DNA from: Candidatus Sabulitectum sp.
GTDB lineage: Bacteria > Fermentibacterota > Fermentibacteria > Fermentibacterales > JCC-6
DNA length: 23,847 nt
Assembly (NCBI GenBank): GCA_029940175.1
Contig: JAOZRM010000011.1
Location: forward strand, 1 to 23,847
Reading direction: 5' to 3'
In this document: positions 7,452 to 14,376 of the stretch, piece after piece
Numbering within the stretch: the first letter of the stretch is position 1
How the letters are laid out: every line of letters starts with the position of its first letter
The notes under the pieces: model-generated
Told to the model about the DNA's origin: nothing
Database searches by the model: none
What the model saw: the letters and a program-made list of their open reading frames with translations, nothing else
Program-made: the position numbers and the translations under genes

Positions 7452-8663
7452 ATGATAAGTGTTCAGGAAGCCCTAAATACAATATTTGCCAATACACCAT
7501 CTGCTTCAGCAGAAACTGTGGTTCTTGAAGAAGCTGCAGGAAGAGTACTTGCTGAAGACGTTGTAAGCGATATAGCCATGCCTCCGTTTGACCGTAGCGC
7601 CATGGACGGATTTGCCGTATGGGGAGAATGTGACGAATACCGGCTGATGGATGAGATTCCAGCTGGATTGCAACCTCCTCCATTATCCGGAGAAGGAGTA
7701 GCTGCTGCCATAATGACCGGGGCGCCGGTGCCCAGGGGTGCAGACAGGGTTGTTATGGTGGAAGTAACCAGTGTAAAAGATAACAGGCTTTCCATTAGGA
7801 AAATGCCGGTGAAAGGCGCAAATATCTGCTGGAAAGCAGAGGACATTACAAAAGGTCAAACGGTACTTACAAGGGGAAATTTGATCACCTCTGCGGAAGT
7901 CGGTATTGCAGCCATGGCTGGCAGAGAAACCCTCTCTGTTTTTAGAAGACCTGTTGTCAGTGTTCTTACCACCGGTTCAGAAGTGATCCCGCCTGTTCAC
8001 ATTCCCGGTTCGGGGCAGGTTAGGAACGCCAATGGAGTTCTAATCTCTTCTTTCCTCACCCAGGCAGGCTTTTCTCCAGTAAAAGTTTTTCATTCAGCAG
8101 ATGACCCTGCATCATTGAGGAACGCTGCTGCCCAGGCTCTTGCAGTTTCAGACATTCTCGTTACTGCCGGTGGAGTGTCCATGGGAACACATGATTATGT
8201 ACCTTCAGTTCTTGAGGATCTGGGTTTCAAGTTCCACTTCAGAACAGTGGCCCAGAAGCCGGGAAAACCATTCTCTTTCGCCATAGGTCCCGGAGGAAAG
8301 ATGATGTTCGGCCTTCCAGGGAACCCTGTAAGTGTGCTTGTTGGTCTCGAGATGTATGTCCTTGCCTGTTTGAGACTCTACTCCGGGTTTGGAAGATGCC
8401 GGAGAAGGGAGCTTACAGGAGAACTCACCGATTCACTCAGGAAGAAACCTGGTCGGTTGAATTATTTCAGAACCATTGCAGAACAGACTCCTGAAGGATG
8501 GATCCTGAGAATTCCATCCACTTCCGGCTCCGGGGACCTTATGAGCACAAGGGGAACAAACAGCATTGCCTGGCTTTCTTCTGAAAGCACTGGTGCAGAG
8601 GAAGGAACTTCCGTTCCTTTTTCACTTATGTCCTGGGCAGGTGGAGAGAGCTGCTGGGAATGA
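7452..8663 (+). CDS. moeA: Molybdopterin molybdenumtransferase MoeA
   Basis: This 403-residue protein covers the full MoeA family length. Landmarks are DRSAMDGFAV (residues 47-56), TGAPVPRGAD, KAEDI, TTGSEVIP, the molybdopterin-binding AGGVSMGTHDYV and GLPGNPVS near the end of the third domain. MoeA inserts molybdate into adenylated molybdopterin made by MogA. The start at 7452 gives a canonical N-terminus (MISVQEAL). GGAGG at 7436-7440 is 11-12 bases upstream, inside the end of the preceding gene. The frame also runs upstream to 7401, but that part overlaps the ModE domain. The last bases overlap the moaA start (ATGA), so translation is coupled. Confidence 0.95.
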   Translation: MISVQEALNTIFANTPSASAETVVLEEAAGRVLAEDVVSDIAMPPFDRSAMDGFAVWGECDEYRLMDEIPAGLQPPPLSGEGVAAAIMTGAPVPRGADRVVMVEVTSVKDNRLSIRKMPVKGANICWKAEDITKGQTVLTRGNLITSAEVGIAAMAGRETLSVFRRPVVSVLTTGSEVIPPVHIPGSGQVRNANGVLISSFLTQAGFSPVKVFHSADDPASLRNAAAQALAVSDILVTAGGVSMGTHDYVPSVLEDLGFKFHFRTVAQKPGKPFSFAIGPGGKMMFGLPGNPVSVLVGLEMYVLACLRLYSGFGRCRRRELTGELTDSLRKKPGRLNYFRTIAEQTPEGWILRIPSTSGSGDLMSTRGTNSIAWLSSESTGAEEGTSVPFSLMSWAGGESCWE

Positions 8664-9595
8664 AAGACGGTTTCGGCAGAAGAATTGACTATCTGAGAGT
8701 ATCAGTTACCGACAGGTGCAATCTCAGGTGTATTTACTGTATGCCTGAAGCAGGAATCCCGCAAATTGAACACTCTGCCATTCTGCGGCTGGAAGAAATT
8801 CAGCAGCTGGTGGAGTTGATACATCAGGCTCTTAACCTGAGAAAGATCAGAATTACCGGGGGTGAACCGCTTGTACGCCGGGGCATTGTTTCCCTTGTAA
8901 AAAGTATGGCACCTCTTGCTGAAACCACCATGACCACTAATGGTATTCTGCTCCCGAAATTCTCAGCTGAGCTTCATGCAGCAGGTCTTTCAAGGGTTAA
9001 CATCAGCATAGACAGTTTGAAGAACCAGGTTATAAGAGAGGTTACAAGAAGGGATGTTTCCCTGGAAATGATTGAGGAAGCCATTGGATCAGCAAAGGCG
9101 AACTGCCTTGATCCGGTTAAGGTGAACTGTGTGGTGCTCAAGGGCGTTAATTCAGATGAACCTGCTGAGATGATAAAATGGGCATCCGGCATGGGTGTCA
9201 CCATGAGATTTATTGAGCATATGCCCATGACCGGTTCTGTATGCAGCCATGTAGCTGGAGATGAAATACTTACAGGGATTTGTGCTGAACTTGGTCCAGT
9301 TAAGAAGATCTCAACTGAGGGTACTGCAGAAATGTATGTCACAGACTCAGGAATCAGATTCGGGATAATCGCCCCTGTGGGCGGAGGAATGTGCGCAAAT
9401 TGTACCAGGCTCAGGCTAACAGCCGAGGGAGAACTGCTGCCGTGTCTCGCCGGGGGAGAGTCGCTTGATCTCGGGCTGATGCTCAGATCCGGTCGTAAAG
9501 ACAGTGAGATAATCAGTGCTGTTCATGATCTTGTAGCAAAGAAACCTCACCATGGAGCGTGTGGTGGAGTTAGTATGTGGAGGATTGGCGGATGA
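8660..9595 (+). CDS. moaA: GTP 3',8-cyclase MoaA
   Basis: This 311-residue radical SAM enzyme carries out the first step of molybdenum cofactor synthesis, converting GTP to 3',8-cyclo-7,8-dihydro-GTP. The SAM-binding cluster motif C20-x3-C24-x2-C27 lies in TDRCNLRCIYCMPE, and GGEP is at 67-70. The second, substrate-binding 4Fe-4S cluster is C245-x2-C248-x13-C262. The protein ends in Gly-Gly, the C-terminal feature needed for activity in characterised MoaA proteins. It is slightly shorter than E. coli MoaA (329). Its ATG overlaps the moeA stop and its TGA overlaps the moaC ATG, so all three are translated from one message. Confidence 0.97.
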   Translation: MKDGFGRRIDYLRVSVTDRCNLRCIYCMPEAGIPQIEHSAILRLEEIQQLVELIHQALNLRKIRITGGEPLVRRGIVSLVKSMAPLAETTMTTNGILLPKFSAELHAAGLSRVNISIDSLKNQVIREVTRRDVSLEMIEEAIGSAKANCLDPVKVNCVVLKGVNSDEPAEMIKWASGMGVTMRFIEHMPMTGSVCSHVAGDEILTGICAELGPVKKISTEGTAEMYVTDSGIRFGIIAPVGGGMCANCTRLRLTAEGELLPCLAGGESLDLGLMLRSGRKDSEIISAVHDLVAKKPHHGACGGVSMWRIGG

Positions 9596-10068
9596 AACTT
9601 ACGCATTTGAATGAAAACGGATATGCACGGATGGTTGATGTTTCCGGTAAGAAGCCCACACACAGAACTGCTCTGGCTGAAGGTGTGATCAAACTCGGGG
9701 ATGCTGTTATGGATATTCTTACCAGCGGCAATTCTCCAAAGGGCAATGTGCTGAATACTGCTATTGTTGCGGGAATCCAGGCAGTGAAGAAAACTTCAGA
9801 GCTTATACCCATGTGTCACCCGCTTCCACTCCAGGGAGTGGACATCAGGTTTGAATTCAAAGATAACAATTTGAAGTGTTTCTGTTCTGTTTCTGCAGAG
9901 GCAAAGACAGGCTTTGAGATGGAAGCTCTGGTGGGTGTATCCACGGCATTATTGACAGTTTACGATATGCTGAAGGCTGTAGACAAATCCATGGAGATCA
10001 CAGGTATACGCCTTCTGGAGAAAACTGGAGGTAAATCCGGAACCTTCAGGGCTGCTTCAGCAATTTGA
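9592..10068 (+). CDS. moaC: Cyclic pyranopterin monophosphate synthase MoaC
   Basis: This 158-residue protein converts the MoaA product to cyclic pyranopterin monophosphate. Family marks are HLNENGYARMVDVSGK at the N-terminus, ELIPMCHPLPLQGVD with the active-site histidine, and GFEMEALVGVSTALLTVYDM with the acid/lysine active-site region ending in KAVDK. Length matches E. coli MoaC (161). The start at 9592 overlaps the moaA stop (ATGA). A longer frame from 9577 would lie inside moaA. About 240 bases of non-coding DNA follow before the toxin-antitoxin pair. Confidence 0.97.
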   Translation: MKLTHLNENGYARMVDVSGKKPTHRTALAEGVIKLGDAVMDILTSGNSPKGNVLNTAIVAGIQAVKKTSELIPMCHPLPLQGVDIRFEFKDNNLKCFCSVSAEAKTGFEMEALVGVSTALLTVYDMLKAVDKSMEITGIRLLEKTGGKSGTFRAASAI

Positions 10069-10308
10069 TAAATAGCTTTTGTAAGATTCTGTTGTGCAAT
10101 CGAATATGTTATCTATGCACATGCTGAAAATTGCCACCTTGTTGCATCGGAATAATGAAGATACTGGTGACCGCATATTTATACCAGAAAATGAGATGCT
10201 CTTTACAATGCACTGATCCACCAGGAACTTGAGATCATTGTCTGTTTGTCTTATTGTACTGATGTGTTATGGAAAAGGTGAATACTTTTTTATGTATGAG
10301 GTGTGTTT
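10069..10308. other. Intergenic gap before the toxin-antitoxin pair
   Basis: These 240 bases look richer in A+T than the flanking cofactor genes and contain no supported gene. A 36-codon frame (10106-10216) lacks a ribosome binding site. A weak promoter-like pair (TTGTCT at 10246, TATGGA at 10268) is too poor to call. I saw no intrinsic terminator after moaC. This is where a separate promoter for the toxin-antitoxin pair would be expected. Confidence 0.5.
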
Positions 10309-10536
10309 ATGAGAATATCGGAAATTATTGAGGGTCTCGATGGTATGGAGCTTTCCAGTAAGTTGATGTTGGTAGAAGATATATGGGATTCTATTGCTCG
10401 AGATAATTGTGAGCTTCCTTTACCGGAGTGGCAGAAGGCTGAGTTGAATCAAAGGTACATCGAATACAGCCACGGAGAAATGAAGCTTCATGACTGGAAG
10501 AGTGTTCACGATAAAATAAGGAATAAGTACAGTTGA
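10309..10536 (+). CDS. Putative addiction-module antitoxin (TIGR02574-type)
   Basis: This 75-residue acidic protein has the pattern of the small antitoxins that pair with RelE/ParE toxins: a helical start, then KLMLVEDIWDSIARD, then LPLPEWQKAELNQRY and a closing H-x-G-E-x-x-x-x-x-W element. The start at 10309 has GAGG seven bases upstream; a GTG at 10303 is also in frame but would overlap that site. It should bind and neutralise the downstream toxin and may repress its own transcription. The stop overlaps the toxin start (TTGA). The pair sits between moaC and mogA, which is an odd place for it. Confidence 0.85.
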   Translation: MRISEIIEGLDGMELSSKLMLVEDIWDSIARDNCELPLPEWQKAELNQRYIEYSHGEMKLHDWKSVHDKIRNKYS

Positions 10537-10814
10537 CTCTCCTCTATACAGACAGATCTATGGATGATGTTGAATCAGCATTCAGATGGTATGAGATTCA
10601 GAGAAGAGGGCTTGGATTCGAGTTTCTTGATTGCATAGAAGTGTCGCTGACTGATATTCTGACATTTCCTGAAATGCATGAGGTTTGTTATGCTTCTTTT
10701 AGAAGAAGTGTTATTCGGAAATTTCCATTCTCAATCTTCTACACTATTGAAGAAGATAAAATTGTAATTCATTCCGTATTTGATAACAGGCAAGATCCGC
10801 AGAAACGCCCTTGA
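10533..10814 (+). CDS. RelE/ParE-type toxin
   Basis: This 93-residue protein opens with LLYTDRSMDDVESAFRWYEI, the first strand and helix of the RelE/ParE fold. Its C-terminal half, RRSVIRKFPFSIFYTIEEDK to VFDNRQDP, is the typical basic strand pair of the ParE branch (compare R-x-F-P-Y-x-I-F-Y). The TTG at 10533 is chosen over the ATG at 10560 because the latter would delete the first strand and because TTGA overlaps the antitoxin stop. ParE-type toxins act on gyrase and RelE types cut mRNA at the ribosome; sequence alone does not decide which applies here. Confidence 0.87.
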   Translation: MTLLYTDRSMDDVESAFRWYEIQRRGLGFEFLDCIEVSLTDILTFPEMHEVCYASFRRSVIRKFPFSIFYTIEEDKIVIHSVFDNRQDPQKRP

Positions 10815-10861
10815 TACCGTGACTCTATGCCTTTTTGACCATGAAGGGATACTTTAGAAGC

Positions 10862-11347
10862 ATGGCTACTTTCAGCGTATTGACAGTCAGTGACAGTTGC
10901 AAAGAGGGCACACGAACTGATACCAGCGGTCCCACAATTATTGAAATAATGGAAAATGCCGGATACACACGAGTGGACTACAGAGTAACCGAAGACGGTA
11001 TTGAGCCTGTGGCATCCTGCATTGAAGAAATGTGTCATCAGAGTGTTGATCTTCTCATCACAACCGGAGGGACTGGCTTCAGCCCCCGGGACTTTACCCC
11101 GGAGGCTACCGATCTGGTCTGTGACAGGAGAGTTCCTGGAATACCCGAGATGCTCAGGTATCGTTCAAGCGAAAAAGTTAAAGCAGCATGGTTGAGTAGA
11201 GGTACTGCTGGAATCAAAGGAAACACCCTGGTTGTCAACCTTCCAGGCAGCGTCAAGGCTGTTACCGAATGTGTTGAATTCCTGCTTCCTATCCTTCCCC
11301 ATGCCCTTGAAGTTCTCCGGGGTTCGGTTGGCAGGTGCGGCGGGTAG
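10862..11347 (+). CDS. mogA: Molybdopterin adenylyltransferase (MogA/MoaB family)
   Basis: This 161-residue protein begins MATFSVLTVSDS and carries the family signature TTGGTGFSPRDFTPEAT, with the acidic residues that bind the pyrophosphate/metal, and VVNLPGSVKAV, which binds the pterin. It adenylates molybdopterin before MoeA inserts molybdate, so it belongs functionally with moeA, moaA and moaC. I place the start at 10862 because the family begins just before the first strand. In-frame alternatives are ATG 10841 and TTG 10835. None has a strong ribosome binding site. The gene follows the toxin by only 47 bases and so probably shares its transcript. MoaB and MogA cannot be told apart from the sequence alone. 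Confidence 0.92.
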   Translation: MATFSVLTVSDSCKEGTRTDTSGPTIIEIMENAGYTRVDYRVTEDGIEPVASCIEEMCHQSVDLLITTGGTGFSPRDFTPEATDLVCDRRVPGIPEMLRYRSSEKVKAAWLSRGTAGIKGNTLVVNLPGSVKAVTECVEFLLPILPHALEVLRGSVGRCGG

Positions 11348-11349
11348 CA

Positions 11350-11847
11350 TTGCATCAGATAGAAATTCGCCCTGCAAAGATCGAAGATGCTGATTCCATG
11401 GCCGGTGTGCTTGTTGCAGCCTGGCAGAACGCATATACGGGAATTGTCAATGCAGGTCATCCGGCAACAATTAGCAGAGATAAATACTCAAAAATATTCA
11501 CCGGCATAATAGAAAATAACTTGCAGACTGTTTTTGTTTCGCAGGAGAATAAGTCAGTATCCGGTTTTGTCTCAGGAAAAATAGAAGAGGGGAAATACGA
11601 TTGTCAGATCGTTGGTCTATACATATTGCCTGAAGAGCAGGGAAATGGCATCGGCAGTATCCTGCTGGAGAAAATGACAAAACACTTCAAGATCAACAAC
11701 TGCAGGAAGATGATCATATGGACTTTACTCGGAGCAAAAAACAATTCTTTTTACCGGAAGCATGGAGGAACAGAAAAAGAATTCAAAGAGATCACCATTG
11801 GATCAGAAAAATATCCCGGTGTGGGTTTTGTATTCGACCTGTCATGA
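11350..11847 (+). CDS. GNAT family N-acetyltransferase
   Basis: The product, about 165 residues, starts IEIRPAKIEDADSMAGV, the usual first strand and helix of GNAT proteins. It contains motif A, QIVGLYILPEEQGNGIGSIL, whose Q-G-N-G-I-G loop binds acetyl-CoA pyrophosphate. The later NNSFYRKHGG stretch is motif B. The substrate is unknown. The start is either TTG 11350, two bases after the mogA stop, or GTG 11335, overlapping mogA; both are weak. The gene ends eight bases before the convergent HEPN gene. It may simply be carried along at the end of the cofactor operon. Confidence 0.85.
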   Translation: MHQIEIRPAKIEDADSMAGVLVAAWQNAYTGIVNAGHPATISRDKYSKIFTGIIENNLQTVFVSQENKSVSGFVSGKIEEGKYDCQIVGLYILPEEQGNGIGSILLEKMTKHFKINNCRKMIIWTLLGAKNNSFYRKHGGTEKEFKEITIGSEKYPGVGFVFDLS

Positions 11848-11855
11848 TACAGGAG

Positions 11856-12293
11856 TCATAGAAGATCTGGATGACTATTTCTCAACCATCCCAAGACGGT
11901 TTCTCTGAAATCCTCAACAAAGGAGATCAACTCCGATACATTATCTTCCGTTGCGCAACCGGCATAGTCATATTCGAGAGTGTTCCGCTTCATCCGGCAG
12001 GCATCAAGATATTCAGTATCCCTCACCCATTCAGCTCCGAGTATCAGCGGCATTGCCATTATGGTTCGATAGTGATGTGATCCATGAGCAGGCCTGTATC
12101 CCTCGGCTCTGAGAAGCACAGTACAAAGTTTTAGAGCAGCATTGTAGGCGATTCCGAATTGCCAGTCAGCAGATATAGAACCCTTAGCGTCATGAATATC
12201 TCTTTCATTTATCACAAGAAGATTGTGAATTTCGTTCTTGCTGGTAGGTTCAAGCTTCAACCAACCGTTATTCTCCCAGCGCTTCAAACTCAT
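11856..12293 (-). CDS. HEPN domain protein, partner of the HTH-nucleotidyltransferase
   Basis: This 145-residue all-helical protein has the HEPN layout, with a central helix ADWQFGIAYNAALKLCTVLLRAEGYRP and the late motif KRNTLEYDY (residues 102-110). In HepT toxins this position reads R-x4-H-x-Y. Here it reads R103-x4-Y108-x-Y110, so the usual RNase histidine is a tyrosine. Another Arg-His pair, R67-x5-H73 in RPAHGSHHYR, is present but lies in a different helix. It overlaps the 3' end of the nucleotidyltransferase gene by 26 bases, with AAGGGGA upstream of the ATG, so the two are translated together. Likely role: toxin half of a MNT-HEPN system, or a non-RNase relative. Confidence 0.78.
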   Translation of the reverse strand: MSLKRWENNGWLKLEPTSKNEIHNLLVINERDIHDAKGSISADWQFGIAYNAALKLCTVLLRAEGYRPAHGSHHYRTIMAMPLILGAEWVRDTEYLDACRMKRNTLEYDYAGCATEDNVSELISFVEDFRETVLGWLRNSHPDLL

Positions 12294-12855
12294 TCTTATC
12301 CCCTTTTACGAACAGTTTGGGCCCTTTGAGGACATTCAATACGAAATGGTCTCCGGACATTCTCCTGCTGATATATTCTTTTCCGGTCATAACATGAGGA
12401 TTGATTTCTCTTTCGATTCTCTCTGATACACCAGAAAGTGAACTGCTTACATCCCTTAGTCCGATGTCTCCTATTATCATAAGGTCAATATCGCTTCTCG
12501 CTGATTCCTCACCAGTGGCGAAGGAGCCGAAAACAAACGCTACTTCGATTTGAAGATTTTCCAGTGCCACCCTGAATACTTCTATCAGCCCTGTAGTTTT
12601 TAGCACGATCGAGTGGATTTCTTTATAGAGCGGGTTGTTCTTGTTAGCACAGTAATAGACTCTGTTACTGTCTCCTCTGCTTCTTACAAGATCAAGTCCA
12701 GCAAGGTTGTTCAATTCCTGTCGGATTGATGCTTCGGATAGCTGTGATCTTCGTGCTATCTCCCTTATGTGTAATTCCAGAGGATTTAAGCCGAATAGAA
12801 TCGTAAATATTTCTGCGCGTGTTCTGGACGAGAGTAGCTTAATTAACATATTCAT
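12268..12855 (-). CDS. Winged-helix/minimal nucleotidyltransferase fusion (MntA-like antitoxin)
   Basis: Residues 1-70 form a winged helix of the ArsR/MarR kind (AEIFTILFGLNPLELHIREI, ARRSQLSEASIRQELNNLAG, then the wing RSRGDSNRVYYCA). Residues about 95-190 are a minimal nucleotidyltransferase with G110-S111-x10-D122-x-D124 (VFGSFATGEESARSDIDLMI), the exact GSx10DxD motif of MntA, which modifies its HEPN partner with AMP. It precedes and overlaps the HEPN gene. The ATG at 12855 lies only eight bases after a -10 box, so the mRNA is probably leaderless or nearly so; no ribosome binding site is seen. The winged helix is a natural candidate to bind the palindromes in its own promoter. Confidence 0.86.
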   Translation of the reverse strand: MNMLIKLLSSRTRAEIFTILFGLNPLELHIREIARRSQLSEASIRQELNNLAGLDLVRSRGDSNRVYYCANKNNPLYKEIHSIVLKTTGLIEVFRVALENLQIEVAFVFGSFATGEESARSDIDLMIIGDIGLRDVSSSLSGVSERIEREINPHVMTGKEYISRRMSGDHFVLNVLKGPKLFVKGDKNEFEALGE

Positions 12856-12916
12856 GATGCGTGTATATACTACGCATATGCGTGGTATGTCAACGCATAT
12901 GCTCCGACATATGCAT
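12856..12916 (-). promoter_or_regulatory. Promoter and palindromic operators of the nucleotidyltransferase/HEPN pair
   Basis: On the minus strand TTGACA (12893-12888) and TATATA (12869-12864) are 18 bases apart, a near-consensus promoter whose start point would fall at or within two bases of the ATG. The perfect 12-base palindrome ACGCATATGCGT (12872-12883) fills the spacer. A second dyad, TGCGT-N9-ACGCA (12858-12876), straddles the -10 box. Further copies are ACGCATATGC (12893-12902), touching the -35 box, and ACATATGCAT (12907-12916). A repressor bound here would block RNA polymerase. Confidence 0.7.
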
Positions 12917-12948
12917 TAGTCAACGAAGTAGTTGCTGCTGTATACTGT

Positions 12949-12970
12949 GTTTACAGTGGGGTTACAGTGG
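12949..12970. repeat. Short direct repeat TTACAGTGG
   Basis: TTACAGTGG occurs at 12951-12959 and again at 12962-12970, an 11-base period, just after the stop of the Wzi-like gene and upstream of the nucleotidyltransferase promoter. It might be a binding site, or chance. Confidence 0.35.
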
Positions 12971-12980
12971 TGGATTAAGG

Positions 12981-14375
12981 TCAGTTCTCTTTGCGCATGA
13001 TAAGTTCAAGAGAAACCCATGAGTCATCCGATTCTACACCGGTCTGATTGTCGGTGTTGCCGGTGAAAGAGATACCACCAAGGGTACGGACTTCCAGCCA
13101 GTCTTTTGGATACCAGCCCAGATCAAGTGACACTTCGGTAGTGTTCTCAACTATGCCTGATGGGAAAGCTCCTCCTGCCTGAACAGAATCAGGCCAGCCT
13201 TCGTAGACATTTCCTTCACCATGTCTGGTGTAGCTGCCTTTCAGCTGGGCAGTAATTCCATGAAAGCCTATGTAGGAGATGGAACCGGTTACTCTGTCTG
13301 CGTCAGGACCCAGTTGTGTTCCGATGATCCGGCTGTCATGCATGTAGAAGTTATTGATCTTTCTCTGACTGTATACATACCTCTGTACTGCAGTGTATTC
13401 CACAATTGTACCAAGGCCGGTTTCCGGTAAAAAGACATCAGCACCGAATGTGTATCCCAGTTTGTTCGGTACATCGTGGATGTTCTCGTACTGTATGTCG
13501 TCGATGAGGAATTCTCCGTAAAGTGCCAGTCCGTGAAGAGGCTGCCAGGTGGCATCTATACACATGAAGGCATTGTCATCCACTCTTTCATTCCACTGTA
13601 CCGGGTACCAGGGAATGAACACATTGGCATAGGCAAGATCAACTCCGTCTGCGGTGTAGAGAATGGATTCTGAAAGCCCGATCCTTAGAAAGTCGTATGG
13701 CTTGATATCCAGTCTGTGGGCTGAAAGCCATGTGGAGGAATCGGAGTTTATTGTGCTTGTAAAACCGGTGAAGTGTACTTTGTCTCCCAGATCAAGATCA
13801 ATTTTTATCATGTCCATAGCAGGAGCATCTCCACTGATAAGAAGCTGAGTGAATCTGCCGGGACCCCATCGAACGGGAATTCTTCCCATGGTTGCCTGAA
13901 GAGGTCCAGTCTCGGCTTGAATGAAACCCCAGTCTACATACAGATGTCTGCCATGCTCAAGGCCATAGTGAAATGGAGAGAAACCATCAGGAGGGTTACC
14001 GTTGCTGCCGGTCCATAAGGAAGTTCTCTGAGAAATGGAGAACCAGTCCAGAGGCCGGGCGAAGATTTCAAATGTGGTTCCTCCACTTGAAACAAATTCA
14101 GAGTTGCTGCTGCCTGCCTGGCCGGCGATCACGCCACGCCAGCCGAAGACTCCATCACCTGTATCGGGAACACTGGATTGGTCTTGAATAAGATGCCACA
14201 GCCACATGGATCGGGAACCTGGCTCAACGGCAATGGTGTGTCGGTCCGGGAATTCGCCAGAGAGAAGGTCACCGGTTGCTTCCGAATGGTACAGCCAGAG
14301 ATTCAGCGGGTTTTCCAGAGTTAAAGAAGCATTCGCCAGAGTAGCAGACGCAAGGATGAGAAAAACCACTTTCAT
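12981..14375 (-). CDS. Wzi-like outer-membrane beta-barrel protein
   Basis: This 464-residue protein starts with a signal peptide (MKVVFLILASATLANA) and then shows alternating strands typical of an outer-membrane barrel. The block GRIPVRWGPGRFTQLLISGD, followed by APAMDMIKI, matches the capsule assembly protein Wzi family, which anchors capsule polysaccharide at the cell surface. The ATG at 14375 has GAGGT eight bases upstream and follows the TAA of the RNA methyltransferase gene after one base. An upstream frame extension to 14486 lies inside that gene and is rejected. No other capsule gene is visible nearby, so the role in capsule attachment is inferred from family only. Confidence 0.8.
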   Translation of the reverse strand: MKVVFLILASATLANASLTLENPLNLWLYHSEATGDLLSGEFPDRHTIAVEPGSRSMWLWHLIQDQSSVPDTGDGVFGWRGVIAGQAGSSNSEFVSSGGTTFEIFARPLDWFSISQRTSLWTGSNGNPPDGFSPFHYGLEHGRHLYVDWGFIQAETGPLQATMGRIPVRWGPGRFTQLLISGDAPAMDMIKIDLDLGDKVHFTGFTSTINSDSSTWLSAHRLDIKPYDFLRIGLSESILYTADGVDLAYANVFIPWYPVQWNERVDDNAFMCIDATWQPLHGLALYGEFLIDDIQYENIHDVPNKLGYTFGADVFLPETGLGTIVEYTAVQRYVYSQRKINNFYMHDSRIIGTQLGPDADRVTGSISYIGFHGITAQLKGSYTRHGEGNVYEGWPDSVQAGGAFPSGIVENTTEVSLDLGWYPKDWLEVRTLGGISFTGNTDNQTGVESDDSWVSLELIMRKEN

Positions 14376-14376
14376 C

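Noticed and set aside
10106..10216. 36-codon frame between moaC and the antitoxin
   Set aside because: No ribosome binding site, no recognisable motif and a short length; chance frame in non-coding DNA.
10246..10273. TTGTCT/TATGGA as promoter of the toxin-antitoxin pair
   Set aside because: The -10 box matches only three of six consensus bases; too weak to call.
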